64,000 nt of DNA from an uncultured Collinsella sp. Lineage in GTDB: Bacteria > Actinomycetota > Coriobacteriia > Coriobacteriales > Coriobacteriaceae. The notes under the pieces were generated by a model. It was given only the letters and a program-made list of their open reading frames with translations, was not told where the DNA came from and searched no databases. Made by a program: the position numbers and the translations under genes. The stretch lies in assembly GCA_959604825.1 (NCBI GenBank), contig CAUHCN010000009.1, positions 1 to 64,000 of the forward strand, given 5' to 3'. Below are positions 8,581 through 17,174 of this stretch, in pieces (positions within the stretch are counted from its first letter, which is position 1; each line of letters begins with the position of its first letter).

Positions 8581-9864
8581 ATGTCACTTGCAGCTCAGCA
8601 ATCGCTTGAATCCCATTACGTTATGCATACCTTTGGCCGCTCTCCGGTCGAGTTTGTCGAGGGCCACGGCATGAAGCTCACCGGCGACGATGGCCGTGAG
8701 TACCTCGACTTTCTTGCCGGCATCGGCGTGTGCAGCCTAGGTCATGGCAACCTGGCTGTGCTCTCGGCGCTCGAGGCACAGACCAAAAAGCTCATGCATG
8801 TCTCCAATTACTTCTACATCGAGCAGCGTGGACAGGTCGCGGCGCTGCTGTCCAAGCTTGCTAACGACGACGTGGATGGTGCGCGCGTGCTTGCCGATGC
8901 CATTGCCGCCGGCGATGAGACCACGGCAGCTGCTCTTGGTGCCCCGGCTGCGGGCGAGCAGGTGTGGGAGACGTTCTTTGCCAATTCCGGCGCCGAGGCC
9001 AACGAGGGCTCGATGAAGCTCGCGCGCTTGTACGCCAAGCGTGCCGGTAACGGCGGCAACACCATCGTGTGCATGCGCGGCGGCTTCCACGGCCGTACGC
9101 TCGAGACCATTGCCGCCACCATGCAGGATTGGCTGCAGGATAGTTTCCGTCCGCTGCCGGGTGGCTTTGTGGCCTGCACGCCCAACGATGTGGATGAGCT
9201 GCGTGCGATCTTTAAGCAGCTGGGGAGCGAAATTTGTGCCGTGATGCTCGAACCGATCCAGGGTGAGAGTGGCGTGCACCCCATGACCGAGGAGTTTATG
9301 GCGGCAGCGCGCGACCTAGCACACGAAGTGGGCGCCGTGCTTATCGCCGACGAGGTCCAGTGCGGTATCTTCCGCACGGGTAAGCCGTTTGCGTTCCAGA
9401 CCTATGGCGTGGAGCCCGACATTATGAGTCTTGCCAAGGGCATTGCCGACGGCGTACCCATGGGTGCCGTCGTGGCAAAGAAGGAGATTGCCGACGTGTT
9501 TAAGCCGGGCGACCACGGCTCGACCTTTGGCGGTAGCTGCTTGGCCGTCGCGGCGTGTGCCGCGACGCTCTCCGCGCTTGTGCGCGGCGATTATGCCGAG
9601 CATGCTGCCAAGGTGGGTGCCTATATGGAGCAGGCGCTGGCTAAGCTTCCGCATGTGGTAGAGGTGCGTGGCCGTGGCCTGATGCTCGGCTGTGATTTGG
9701 ATGATGCCGCGGGCGACGCACATGATATTGTTGCCCGCGCGCTGGCCGCCGGTGCCGTGATTAACGCTACGGGTGCTCATACGCTGCGTTTCTTGCCGCC
9801 GCTCGTCTGCGAGGAAGCCGACGTGGACAGTCTGATCGAGATCCTGTCGGGTGTCTTGGTCTAA
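8581..9864 (+). CDS. argD: Acetylornithine aminotransferase
   Basis: 427 aa, class III PLP aminotransferase giving N-acetylornithine. Motifs: FFANSGAEANEGSMKLAR, GGFHGRTL, DEVQCG, and the PLP lysine K286 in SLAKGIADGVPMGA. It carries an extra segment near residues 95-120 (DDVDGARVLADAIAAGDETT) compared with common ArgD proteins. Last gene of the cluster; a terminator follows. No argF, argG or argH follows, so the later steps must be encoded elsewhere or be absent. Confidence 0.94.
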   Translation: MSLAAQQSLESHYVMHTFGRSPVEFVEGHGMKLTGDDGREYLDFLAGIGVCSLGHGNLAVLSALEAQTKKLMHVSNYFYIEQRGQVAALLSKLANDDVDGARVLADAIAAGDETTAAALGAPAAGEQVWETFFANSGAEANEGSMKLARLYAKRAGNGGNTIVCMRGGFHGRTLETIAATMQDWLQDSFRPLPGGFVACTPNDVDELRAIFKQLGSEICAVMLEPIQGESGVHPMTEEFMAAARDLAHEVGAVLIADEVQCGIFRTGKPFAFQTYGVEPDIMSLAKGIADGVPMGAVVAKKEIADVFKPGDHGSTFGGSCLAVAACAATLSALVRGDYAEHAAKVGAYMEQALAKLPHVVEVRGRGLMLGCDLDDAAGDAHDIVARALAAGAVINATGAHTLRFLPPLVCEEADVDSLIEILSGVLV

Positions 9865-9890
9865 CGCAGCGCAATAACTCAATTTGGACC

Positions 9891-9950
9891 GGGTTCCGGA
9901 CTGCGGGCGTGCCCTATGTGGCATGATTCAGCGGTCTGGAGCCCGTTTTG
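9891..9950 (+). terminator. Rho-independent terminator after argD
   Basis: GGGTTCCGGACTGC (9891-9904) pairs with GCGGTCTGGAGCCC (9931-9944), fully paired if G-U wobbles are allowed, and is followed by gttttgcctt. It closes the arg transcript. Confidence 0.7.
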
Positions 9951-9999
9951 CCTTAGATTTGCTAAGGCAGGGAGACCCGCTGGTCAAAAAACATTAAAT

Positions 10000-10178
10000 A
10001 TGAGTACTGCTACCGATTTGGTAGCAGCAATTTTGGACTAATAAGGCCAGATGGCAAGTCGAAATGGCGATGAATGCACGATTTTGATCCAACTGTTAGT
10101 CCTTATAATGGACATATGTTGCGTAACTTAAGCAAATACTATCTTTTTATATGTTGCAAACAAAGTAGCAGTACTCAT
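10000..10178. repeat. AT-rich block framed by 14-bp perfect inverted repeats
   Basis: ATGAGTACTGCTAC (10000-10013) returns as its exact complement GTAGCAGTACTCAT at 10165-10178. The left arm also forms a local hairpin, GCTACC-gattt-GGTAGC (10009-10025). Inside lie GGACTAA (10035-10041) and TTAGTCC (10096-10102). The interior is clearly more AT-rich than the genes on either side and has no credible reading frame with a ribosome site. It could be a small mobile-element remnant, a recombination site or a structured RNA. I cannot decide. Confidence 0.6.
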
Positions 10179-10218
10179 TTTTGCCATTTTTTGGCCACGG
10201 CCTTTGTGACAGACGTGC

Positions 10219-10496
10219 TGGCGGGTTCGAATCCCATGCGCTGGGCCCAAACAAAAACGGTCCCCTTGCGAGGACCGTTTCCAATTCGGTGGTGGGCGAT
10301 GAGGGATGTCCGCGTGCGACTGGCGCCGCCCGCGCCCCGCTTCGTCGCTCCGCTCCTCGCGTGCTGCGCTGGAAAACGCTTCGCGTTTCCTCAGCTCCGC
10401 ACCCTGGCGGGTTCGAATCCCCCTGCGATGGGCCTGAAAAAAAGAAAGGCCTCCATCGCTGGAGGCCTAACAATTCGGTGGTGGGCGATGAGGGAT
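10219..10496. repeat. Duplicated tRNA-end/terminator modules
   Basis: Two similar modules follow each other. Each has a plus-strand T-arm-like TGGCGGGTTCGAATCC (from 10219 and from 10405). A GC hairpin with a U-run on the minus strand comes next (10254-10280 and 10434-10468). Then comes a copy of the tRNA-Val 3' end, CAATTCGGTGGTGGGCG and onward (10282-10307 and 10471-10496). Only the second module joins an intact tRNA-Val; the first is a truncated tRNA-Val 3' end. The sequence between them, about 10308-10400, is GC-rich with no gene. Confidence 0.6.
10434..10468 (-). terminator. Terminator of tRNA-Val
   Basis: On the minus strand AGGCCTCC-agcgat-GGAGGCCT is followed by a long U-rich run (complement of 10434-10446). 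It lies ten bases beyond the tRNA-Val 3' end. Confidence 0.8.
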
Positions 10497-10554
10497 TCGA
10501 ACCCCCAGCCTTGTGCGTGTAAAGCACCTGCGCTAACCGTTGCGCCAATCGCCC
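10479..10554 (-). tRNA. tRNA-Val (UAC)
   Basis: Minus strand. Acceptor GGGCGAT/ATCGCCC, D-arm GCGCaacggttaGCGC, anticodon loop TTTACAC (anticodon TAC), T-arm with TTCGAAT, and an encoded CCA end (10479-10481). The 27-43 pair at the top of the anticodon stem looks mismatched. Divergent from asnB. Confidence 0.93.
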
Positions 10555-10684
10555 GTGCGGAGAGAGTATAGCAAAACAATCGCCTCATTCACCTCATATC
10601 CATTAAAGGTAACTGGCGCGTGTCCACGCGGAGCTGATTCAGTTGAGATTGCCTGAACATTCCGCCCCTCTTTACGCCCTCGGG

Positions 10685-10690
10685 TATACT
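10685..10690 (+). promoter_or_regulatory. Possible -10 box for asnB
   Basis: TATACT, 52 bases before the asnB start, is close to the sigma-A consensus, but no good -35 box is found at the right distance. Confidence 0.35.
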
Positions 10691-10741
10691 CAAAAGCTAC
10701 TGATTCGATTTGATGCCCAGCAACAGCAGAGGGGATAGTAT

Positions 10742-12622
10742 ATGTGCGGTTTTGTCGGTTTTGTCGGTGGGACGGATAACCAATCCGAGGTGCTCACCAA
10801 GATGATGGACCGCATCGTCCATCGCGGTCCCGACATGGGCGGTCAGTTTATCGACGGCCGCGTTGCCCTGGGCTTCCGCCGCCTGTCGATCCTCGACCTG
10901 ACCGAGGCCGGCGCTCAACCCATGGCCAACGAGGACGGCAGCGTCGTCATTGTCTTCAACGGTGAGATCTACAACTTCCAAGAACTCCGTTCCGAGCTCG
11001 AGGCCAAGGGCTACAAGTTCCACTGCGGCGCCGACACCGAGAGCCTCCTGCACGGCTACGAGGAGTGGGGCGAGGCCGTCCTCGATCGCTTACGCGGTAT
11101 GTACGCCTTCGTCATCTGGGACAAAAAGAAGAACAAGCTTTTTGGCGCCCGCGACATCTTTGGCATCAAGCCGCTCTACTACTATCCCATGGCCGATGCG
11201 GGCGACGGCGCTCCGGGCGTGCTCTTTGGTTCCGAGATCAAGAGCTTCCTGGACTACCCGCACTTCCACAAGGCGGTCAACAAAAAGGCTCTACGTCCGT
11301 ACATGACGCTGCAGTATTCGGCGACTGAGGAGACCTTCTTCGAGGGTGTCTACAAGCTGCCGCCGGCGCACTACTTTACCGTCGATATCCCGACCGGCAA
11401 GATGAACATCGAGCGCTACTGGGATTGCGATTACTCTGCCGTCGAGAAGCCGTTCGAAGAGTATGTCGATGAGCTGGACGAGGTCGTGCACGAGAGCGTC
11501 GAGGCCCATCGCATCGCCGACGTCAAGGTCGCGTCGTTCCTCTCCGGTGGCGTCGACTCCAGCTACATCGCCGCTTGCCTCATGCCCGACAAGACCTTCT
11601 CGGTGGGCTTTGACTACAAGAACTTCAACGAGACCAACTACGCCAAGGAGCTTTCCGATAAGCTCGGCGTCGAAAACGTTCGCAAGATGATTACCGCCGA
11701 CGAGTTCTTCGGTGCGCTCGAGGACATCCAGTATCACATGGACGAGCCGCAGTCCAACCTGTCTTCCGTGCCGCTGTGGTTCTTGGCCGAGATGGCCCGC
11801 AAGGACGTTACCGTCGTGCTTTCGGGCGAAGGCGCCGACGAACTCTTTGGCGGCTACGCCTACTACGAGGATACGGTCCCGGTGCGCAAGTACAAAAAGA
11901 TGGTGCCGCTGCCCATCCGTCGCGCGCTCGGTAACCTGGCGCTGCATATGCCGTACTTCAAGGGACATAACTTCCTGGTCAAGGGTGCCGAGATCCCCGA
12001 GAAGTCGTTCCTGGGACAGGCTCTGGTATGGCCGGAGCGCGAGGTCGACGGCGTGCTCAAGCCCGAGTACAACACCGGTGACGGCGCCTTCGAGCTTGCC
12101 GCTCCCATCTACGCACGCGTGAAGGGTCAGCCCGAACTGGTCAAGAAGCAGTACCTGGACATGAACATGTGGCTCCCGGGCGACATTCTGCTCAAGGCCG
12201 ACAAGATGTGCATGGCGCACTCGCTGGAGCTGCGCGTGCCCTTCCTGGACCGCAAAGTCATGGAGTTCGCCGAGCACATTCCCGACCGCTACCGCATCAA
12301 CGAGAACGGCAACAAACAAGTACTCCGCCACGCTGCCAACAAGTCGCTGCCCGATGAGTGGGCCACCCGTCCCAAGGTGGGCTTCCCGGTGCCGATTGTC
12401 TACTGGCTGCGCGAGCAAAAGTGGTACGACTATGTCAAGGAGTACTTCACCGCGCCGTGGGCAAGCGAGTTCTTCAATACCGACGAGCTCATGCACCTGC
12501 TCGATCTGCACTTTGCGGGCAAGGGCGATTTCCAGCGCAAGATCTATACGCCGCTCGTGTTCCTAGTGTGGTACAAGCGCTTCTTTATCGACGAGGACCA
12601 GCCCGCTGTTCAGGCTGCCTAG
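10742..12622 (+). CDS. asnB: Asparagine synthase (glutamine-hydrolysing)
   Basis: 626 aa. Makes asparagine from aspartate, ATP and glutamine. The N-terminal class II glutaminase domain starts with the nucleophile Cys2 (MCGFVGFVGG), and its motifs HRGPD and NGEIYNF follow. The synthetase domain has the PP-loop SFLSGGVDSSYIA near residues 270-280 and SGEGADELFGGY. The start fits an AGAGGGG ribosome site. Single-gene unit: own upstream region and own terminator at 12648. Asparagine can therefore be made free, in addition to AsnRS encoded at 55-56 kb. Confidence 0.96.
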   Translation: MCGFVGFVGGTDNQSEVLTKMMDRIVHRGPDMGGQFIDGRVALGFRRLSILDLTEAGAQPMANEDGSVVIVFNGEIYNFQELRSELEAKGYKFHCGADTESLLHGYEEWGEAVLDRLRGMYAFVIWDKKKNKLFGARDIFGIKPLYYYPMADAGDGAPGVLFGSEIKSFLDYPHFHKAVNKKALRPYMTLQYSATEETFFEGVYKLPPAHYFTVDIPTGKMNIERYWDCDYSAVEKPFEEYVDELDEVVHESVEAHRIADVKVASFLSGGVDSSYIAACLMPDKTFSVGFDYKNFNETNYAKELSDKLGVENVRKMITADEFFGALEDIQYHMDEPQSNLSSVPLWFLAEMARKDVTVVLSGEGADELFGGYAYYEDTVPVRKYKKMVPLPIRRALGNLALHMPYFKGHNFLVKGAEIPEKSFLGQALVWPEREVDGVLKPEYNTGDGAFELAAPIYARVKGQPELVKKQYLDMNMWLPGDILLKADKMCMAHSLELRVPFLDRKVMEFAEHIPDRYRINENGNKQVLRHAANKSLPDEWATRPKVGFPVPIVYWLREQKWYDYVKEYFTAPWASEFFNTDELMHLLDLHFAGKGDFQRKIYTPLVFLVWYKRFFIDEDQPAVQAA

Positions 12623-12647
12623 CCTCGGCTTACGAACGCCTGCGCGT

Positions 12648-12672
12648 AACGGCTCCTCCGGGAGCCGTTTTT
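12648..12672 (+). terminator. Rho-independent terminator after asnB
   Basis: AACGGCTCC-tccg-GGAGCCGTT followed by TTT, 26 bases after the asnB stop. Confidence 0.9.
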
Positions 12673-12733
12673 GCGTGGGTGCGTTTCAGTTACTATAAAA
12701 CCGTCCCTGCCAAATGGCTGAGAAAGGTGAAAG

Positions 12734-14296
12734 ATGCACCATTCGGATTCCGCGACCGTGACCACGGTCGATACGCTTGCCAAGCTTCTCGATGTGTGCG
12801 GCGAGCTGCGCGCATCAGAGCAGGTTGACGAGCGTGCTGTGACCGGCTGCTCGTTTGATTCGCGCGCGGTCTCGGCAGGTGACGTGTTCTTTTGCAAAGG
12901 TGCTGCCTTTAAGCCCGCGTTTTTGAGCATGGCGCTCGATGCGGGCGCCGTCGCATTTGTGTGCGAGGAGTCGCTGGTCGAGTCTCTGGAGCCGCTGGCG
13001 CAGGAGAGCGGTGCTGCGATGCTGGTCGTGGACAGCGTTCGCACGGCCATGGCCCTGTTGCCGCCGGAGGTCTACGACCGTCCCGACCACGACGTCAAGA
13101 TCGTGGGCATCACCGGCACCAAGGGAAAAACCACGGCCGCTTTTATGCTCCAGTCCATCATCAAGGCGGCGGGCGAGTCCTGCGGCATGATCGGCTCGGT
13201 GAGTACCGACGATGGCATCGAGTGTTACGAGAGCACCAATACTACGCCCGAGGCCCCCGAGGTCTGGCGCCATATCGCCAACTGCCGCACGTCCGGTCGC
13301 CAGTCCATGGTCATGGAGGTCTCGAGCCAGGCGCTCAAGTACCAACGCGTCGAGAATCTGCCGTTTGACGTGGCGTGCTTCCTCAACATCGGCCGCGACC
13401 ACATCTCGCCGATCGAACACCCCACGTTTGAGGATTATTTTGAGAGCAAACTCAGGATCTTTGACCAGGCAAAGACCGCCGTGGTGAATCTGGGCACCGA
13501 AGAGGTCGACCGTGTGCTGGAGGCAGCGTCGACGGCCGAGCGCTTGGTGACCGTTGGCGTCGAGCATCCCGAGGCAAGCCTGTGGGCGAGCGATGTCCGC
13601 ATGCTCGGCTTTAACATCGAGTTCAACTTGCACGGCATGAGCGCCGACGAGCCCGAGGCGGGGGAGAAGGTCCTGCTGGGTATCGCGGGCGACTTTAACG
13701 TGGAGAACGCGCTGGTCGCTATCGCCGCTGCGCGCGAGATCGGCATCGGTATCGATGCCATCAAGAAGGGCCTCTCCAAACTGCGTGTGCCGGGCCGTAT
13801 GGAGGTCGTGGAGTCGAAGGACGGCCGCGTGATCTGCGTCGTTGACTATGCGCATAACCAGCTTTCGTTCCGTTCGCTTTTCTCGTCGGTCAAGCGCGCG
13901 TTTCCCGCTAGTCCAGTCATTGCGGTGTTTGGCGCTGCCGGCGGCAAGGCGCAGGAGCGCCGCGAGCAGCTTCCGCGCGAGGCCGCACCGTATTCCGACC
14001 TGATGATCTTTGCCAACGAGGACCCGGCTCACGAGGACCCGATGAAGGTCTGTCGCGAGCTTGCCGAACATGTTCCCGACGATACGCCGAACAAGATCAT
14101 CCTCGATCGCGAAGCCGCTGTGCATGCGGCGTTCAAGGCGGCGCGCGAGGAGTACGTCAACCCCGATGCCCCCACCATTGTCTTGCTGCTGGCAAAGGGT
14201 GACGAGGAGCTCATGCACGTGGGCGACGAGTTCGTGCCCATCGAGAGCGACCTTTCGTTGGCCAATCGCCTGATCGATGTTACCCAGTTTGACTAA
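12734..14296 (+). CDS. murE: UDP-MurNAc-tripeptide synthetase (MurE)
   Basis: 520 aa. Adds the third amino acid of the peptidoglycan stem peptide in the cytosol. ATP-binding GITGTKGKTTAAF lies near residue 125, TTPEAPEVW in the middle domain, and the C-terminal ligase domain starts near 350. The specificity loop reads NEDPAHEDP (428-436), whereas meso-diaminopimelate-adding enzymes have DNPR. The third residue is therefore probably not meso-DAP (inference; lysine or ornithine are candidates). The start is preceded by GAGAAAGGTG. Confidence 0.92.
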   Translation: MHHSDSATVTTVDTLAKLLDVCGELRASEQVDERAVTGCSFDSRAVSAGDVFFCKGAAFKPAFLSMALDAGAVAFVCEESLVESLEPLAQESGAAMLVVDSVRTAMALLPPEVYDRPDHDVKIVGITGTKGKTTAAFMLQSIIKAAGESCGMIGSVSTDDGIECYESTNTTPEAPEVWRHIANCRTSGRQSMVMEVSSQALKYQRVENLPFDVACFLNIGRDHISPIEHPTFEDYFESKLRIFDQAKTAVVNLGTEEVDRVLEAASTAERLVTVGVEHPEASLWASDVRMLGFNIEFNLHGMSADEPEAGEKVLLGIAGDFNVENALVAIAAAREIGIGIDAIKKGLSKLRVPGRMEVVESKDGRVICVVDYAHNQLSFRSLFSSVKRAFPASPVIAVFGAAGGKAQERREQLPREAAPYSDLMIFANEDPAHEDPMKVCRELAEHVPDDTPNKIILDREAAVHAAFKAAREEYVNPDAPTIVLLLAKGDEELMHVGDEFVPIESDLSLANRLIDVTQFD

Positions 14297-14403
14297 TGAA
14301 CCATGATGGCGGCGGCGCCCTGAGTGCGTTGTCGCCATAAGCGTGTTCCCTCAATCAAAACATGCCGTCCAAGTCCAAACCCTTCTACGTAAACGGAGTA
14401 ACC

Positions 14404-15315
14404 ATGTCCCACAACACCCTGCCGACCGTTGCCGAGCTTTCGGGCGAGATGCGCGAGCGCTTGGCTAAGGTCAAGTACGTCTTTACCGACCTGGATGCCA
14501 CGATGCTCGCGCCCGGCTCGTGTGTGCTGCGCGACAACGACGGCAACCCCTCGACCAAACTCGTCGAGGCCGTCGTGGCGCTCGCTCGCGCTGGTATTCA
14601 GGTGGTTCCCACCTCGGGCCGCAACCGTACCATGATCCACGAGGACGCGCGCGTGCTCGGCCTCAACTCCTACATTGGTGAGATGGGCGGCCTGGTTATG
14701 TACGACCTCAAGGCCAACGATTGGGAGTATCTGACCGGCGACATGCCTTACGACCCCGCCTGCGGCCTTACTCCGCACCAGGTGATCGAGCAGACCGGCG
14801 TGTGCGAGAAGATTCTTGCCCGCTGGCCGCACAAGATCGAGTATCACAACGACATGTCGACCGGCTACAAGTACCGCGAGGTCACCGTCGGCATGCGCGG
14901 CGATGTGCCCGACAATGAGGTCCAGGCCATCCTGGACGAGGCCGGCTGCGGCCTGGTGTGGGCCTGTAACGGTCACCTGACGCATCTGTCCAAGCCGACG
15001 ACGCTCGAGCTCGATCGCGTCGAGGACGGTCGCGCGTTTAACATCAATCCCGCCGGCCTCAACAAGGGCGTTGCCATCGCGCGCTTCTGCGAGCACCTGG
15101 GGATCGAGCGCGAGGAGACGCTCGCGCTCGGCGATTCCGAGTCCGACTTCTACATGGCCGATCACGTGGGCACGTTCTGCCTGGTCGAGAATGGCCTGAC
15201 GAGCGCCGGTGCGCCCGAGTTCCTGGCTGCTTGCGAGAACGCTTTCGTTACGCGCGGCAAAATTGTCGACGGTTGGGCGGCGACGGCAGAGCTGCTGGTC
15301 GCGGCGCGTTCGTAG
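14404..15315 (+). CDS. HAD-superfamily IIB phosphatase (Cof/mannosyl-phosphoglycerate phosphatase type)
   Basis: 303 aa. HAD motif I is FTDLDATML with the nucleophile and acid aspartates near residues 24-26. Motif II is VVPTSGR. The C-terminal metal motif is GDSESDFYMAD. A type IIB cap domain lies between. Such enzymes dephosphorylate sugar phosphates or similar small molecules, and the substrate cannot be read from sequence. The motif I variant DLDAT (usually DLDGT) is notable. ATG 14404 after CGGAG is chosen over an upstream in-frame start with no ribosome site. Same direction as murE and murI. Confidence 0.8.
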   Translation: MSHNTLPTVAELSGEMRERLAKVKYVFTDLDATMLAPGSCVLRDNDGNPSTKLVEAVVALARAGIQVVPTSGRNRTMIHEDARVLGLNSYIGEMGGLVMYDLKANDWEYLTGDMPYDPACGLTPHQVIEQTGVCEKILARWPHKIEYHNDMSTGYKYREVTVGMRGDVPDNEVQAILDEAGCGLVWACNGHLTHLSKPTTLELDRVEDGRAFNINPAGLNKGVAIARFCEHLGIEREETLALGDSESDFYMADHVGTFCLVENGLTSAGAPEFLAACENAFVTRGKIVDGWAATAELLVAARS

Positions 15316-15366
15316 CGCGGCGTCGCCGCACTTGGACATGTCTTTTCGAGAGAGACTGGTGAGGTA

Positions 15367-16251
15367 ATGTCCGATATCGAGAATCCGACAGGCGACACGC
15401 GCCCGATTGGCGTGTTCGATTCTGGTTTGGGCGGTCTGACGGTTGCGCGCGCCATCGCGACGGTGCTGCCGCGCGAGTCCGTCTACTACTTCGGCGACAC
15501 CAAACGCTGCCCCTACGGCACGCGCACCGAGGATGAGGTGCGCTCGTTTGCGTTGCAGGCGGGCCGTTGGCTGTCGAAGCACGACGTCAAGATTATGGTC
15601 ATCGCCTGCAACACGGCGACAGCTGCGGCCTTGCGTCTGGCCCAGCAGGTGCTCGACGTTCCCGTGATCGGCGTGATCGCGCCGGGTGCCCGTGCGGCAA
15701 TCAACAGCACCCGCACGCGTCGCGTGGGCGTGCTCGCCACCAACCTCACCATTCGCTCGGGCGCTTACACGCGCGCCATTCAGGACCTAGATGCCGGCGT
15801 CGACGTATACGGCTGCCCCGCCTCGAGCTTTGTCGAGGTTGTCGAACACGAGCTCGCCTCGGGTGCGCATCTGCAAGAGCAGTGGCTTGAGAACGAGGAC
15901 ATCTTCGATACGCCTGCCGTGCGTGCGCTGGTGGGTGCCACGGTTGAGCCACTGCGCGACCACGGTATCGATACCGTGGTGCTCGGCTGTACGCATTTTC
16001 CGCTGTTGGTGGGACCTATCCGCCATGCGCTGGGGCCTGGGGTACGCGTCGTGAGTTCCGCCGAGGAGACCACGCGCGAGCTGACCGATATCCTCACGCG
16101 CCGCGAGCAGCTGGCGGGCGTCGCCGCCGAGCCGCAGCATCGTTTTGCCACGACGGCCGATAACATTGCCGAGTTTGCGGTGGCGGGCAGCTTTATCTTT
16201 GGTCAGCCGCTCAAGAGCATTGAGCATATCGATATCGATGAGCTGAAATAG
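15367..16251 (+). CDS. murI: Glutamate racemase
   Basis: 294 aa. Interconverts L- and D-glutamate to supply D-Glu for peptidoglycan. N-terminal GVFDSGLGGLTV, then catalytic cysteines C81 in ACNTATAAAL and C208 in GCTHFP. Length is slightly above the usual 260-280 because of N- and C-terminal extensions. It heads a murI-rph-rdgB-dtd run, an order common in actinobacteria and some Firmicutes. Confidence 0.95.
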   Translation: MSDIENPTGDTRPIGVFDSGLGGLTVARAIATVLPRESVYYFGDTKRCPYGTRTEDEVRSFALQAGRWLSKHDVKIMVIACNTATAAALRLAQQVLDVPVIGVIAPGARAAINSTRTRRVGVLATNLTIRSGAYTRAIQDLDAGVDVYGCPASSFVEVVEHELASGAHLQEQWLENEDIFDTPAVRALVGATVEPLRDHGIDTVVLGCTHFPLLVGPIRHALGPGVRVVSSAEETTRELTDILTRREQLAGVAAEPQHRFATTADNIAEFAVAGSFIFGQPLKSIEHIDIDELK

Positions 16252-16305
16252 ATGTAAGGCCGCCGTCAGAGCCTTCGCCACACCTTTTGCCGAAAGGATT
16301 TTTCT

Positions 16306-17031
16306 ATGGAGTACATGCAGGTCAACCGCGCCAACGGTCGCGCCGCCAACGAGTTGCGCCCCGTTAAGCTCACCCGTGGCGTCATGAAGCACGCCCACGG
16401 CTCGTGTTTTGCCGAGTTCGGTGACACGCGCGTGTTGTGCGCCGCCACAATCGAGGAGGGCGTGCCGGGCTGGCGAAAGGGAGCTAAGGTCGGCTGGGTG
16501 ACCGCGGAATACGCCATGCTGCCGGCGTCGACCGGCAAGCGCTGCAAGCGCGAGCACGCCAACCGCAAGGGTCGCTCCATGGAGATCGAGCGCCTCATTG
16601 GCCGCAGCCTGCGTACCGTCGTCAACATGAAGGCGCTCGGCGAGTACACCGTCACCGTCGACTGCGATGTGATTCAGGCCGATGGCGGCACGCGTACAGC
16701 GAGCATCACCGGCGCCTGGGTGGCGCTGCACGACGCCCTCGCCATGTGGGTCGAGGCGGGCAAGATCGAGCGCATCCCGCTTACCGGCCAGGTGGCTGCA
16801 ATCTCCATGGGCGTTGTCGACGGCAATACGCTGCTTGACCTCGATTATTCCGAGGACAGCCATGCCGAAGTCGACATGAACCTCGTCGCCACCGACACCG
16901 GTGAGATGATCGAGCTCCAGGGCACTGGCGAGCAGGCGCCCTTTGACCGTAAGCGCCTCAACGCCCTGCTCGACCTGGGCGACAAAGGCATCGCCGAGCT
17001 CATCGAGCTTCAGCGCCAAGCCATCGCCTAA
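16306..17031 (+). CDS. rph: Ribonuclease PH
   Basis: 241 aa, the standard family length. Phosphate-dependent 3'-5' exoribonuclease that trims tRNA 3' ends and other stable RNAs. Motifs: R..GR..NELRPV at the N-terminus, GSCFAEFGDTRVLCAA, TAEYAMLP, RSMEIERLIGRSLR, DCDVIQADGGTRTASI. The stop codon TAA is at the same time the left edge of a hairpin repeat (17029-17069). Confidence 0.95.
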   Translation: MEYMQVNRANGRAANELRPVKLTRGVMKHAHGSCFAEFGDTRVLCAATIEEGVPGWRKGAKVGWVTAEYAMLPASTGKRCKREHANRKGRSMEIERLIGRSLRTVVNMKALGEYTVTVDCDVIQADGGTRTASITGAWVALHDALAMWVEAGKIERIPLTGQVAAISMGVVDGNTLLDLDYSEDSHAEVDMNLVATDTGEMIELQGTGEQAPFDRKRLNALLDLGDKGIAELIELQRQAIA

Positions 17032-17069
17032 CCTGCCAAAAAGGGACAGGTTTATTTTGGCAGGTTTTA
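17029..17069 (+). repeat. Stop-abutting hairpin repeat, CCTGCC type
   Basis: AACCTGCCAAAA...TTTTGGCAGGTTTT with the loop gggacaggttta. It begins at the rph stop codon and ends in a T-run, so it is also a plausible terminator. The reverse complement recurs at 50893-50935 almost base for base, in the same orientation relative to the gene it follows. Confidence 0.8.
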
Positions 17070-17174
17070 TCTGGGAAAACGTCGAAGTATAAGACTGCCG
17101 TTGATTGAGAGGGGAGAGGCGGAGGCCCTCGTCGCCCTCGGCGCGGCATTGCTATAGAGACAAGGAGACCACTC

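Noticed and set aside
10282..10307. A second tRNA-Val gene
   Set aside because: Only the 3' end matches; no D-arm or anticodon arm can be folded.
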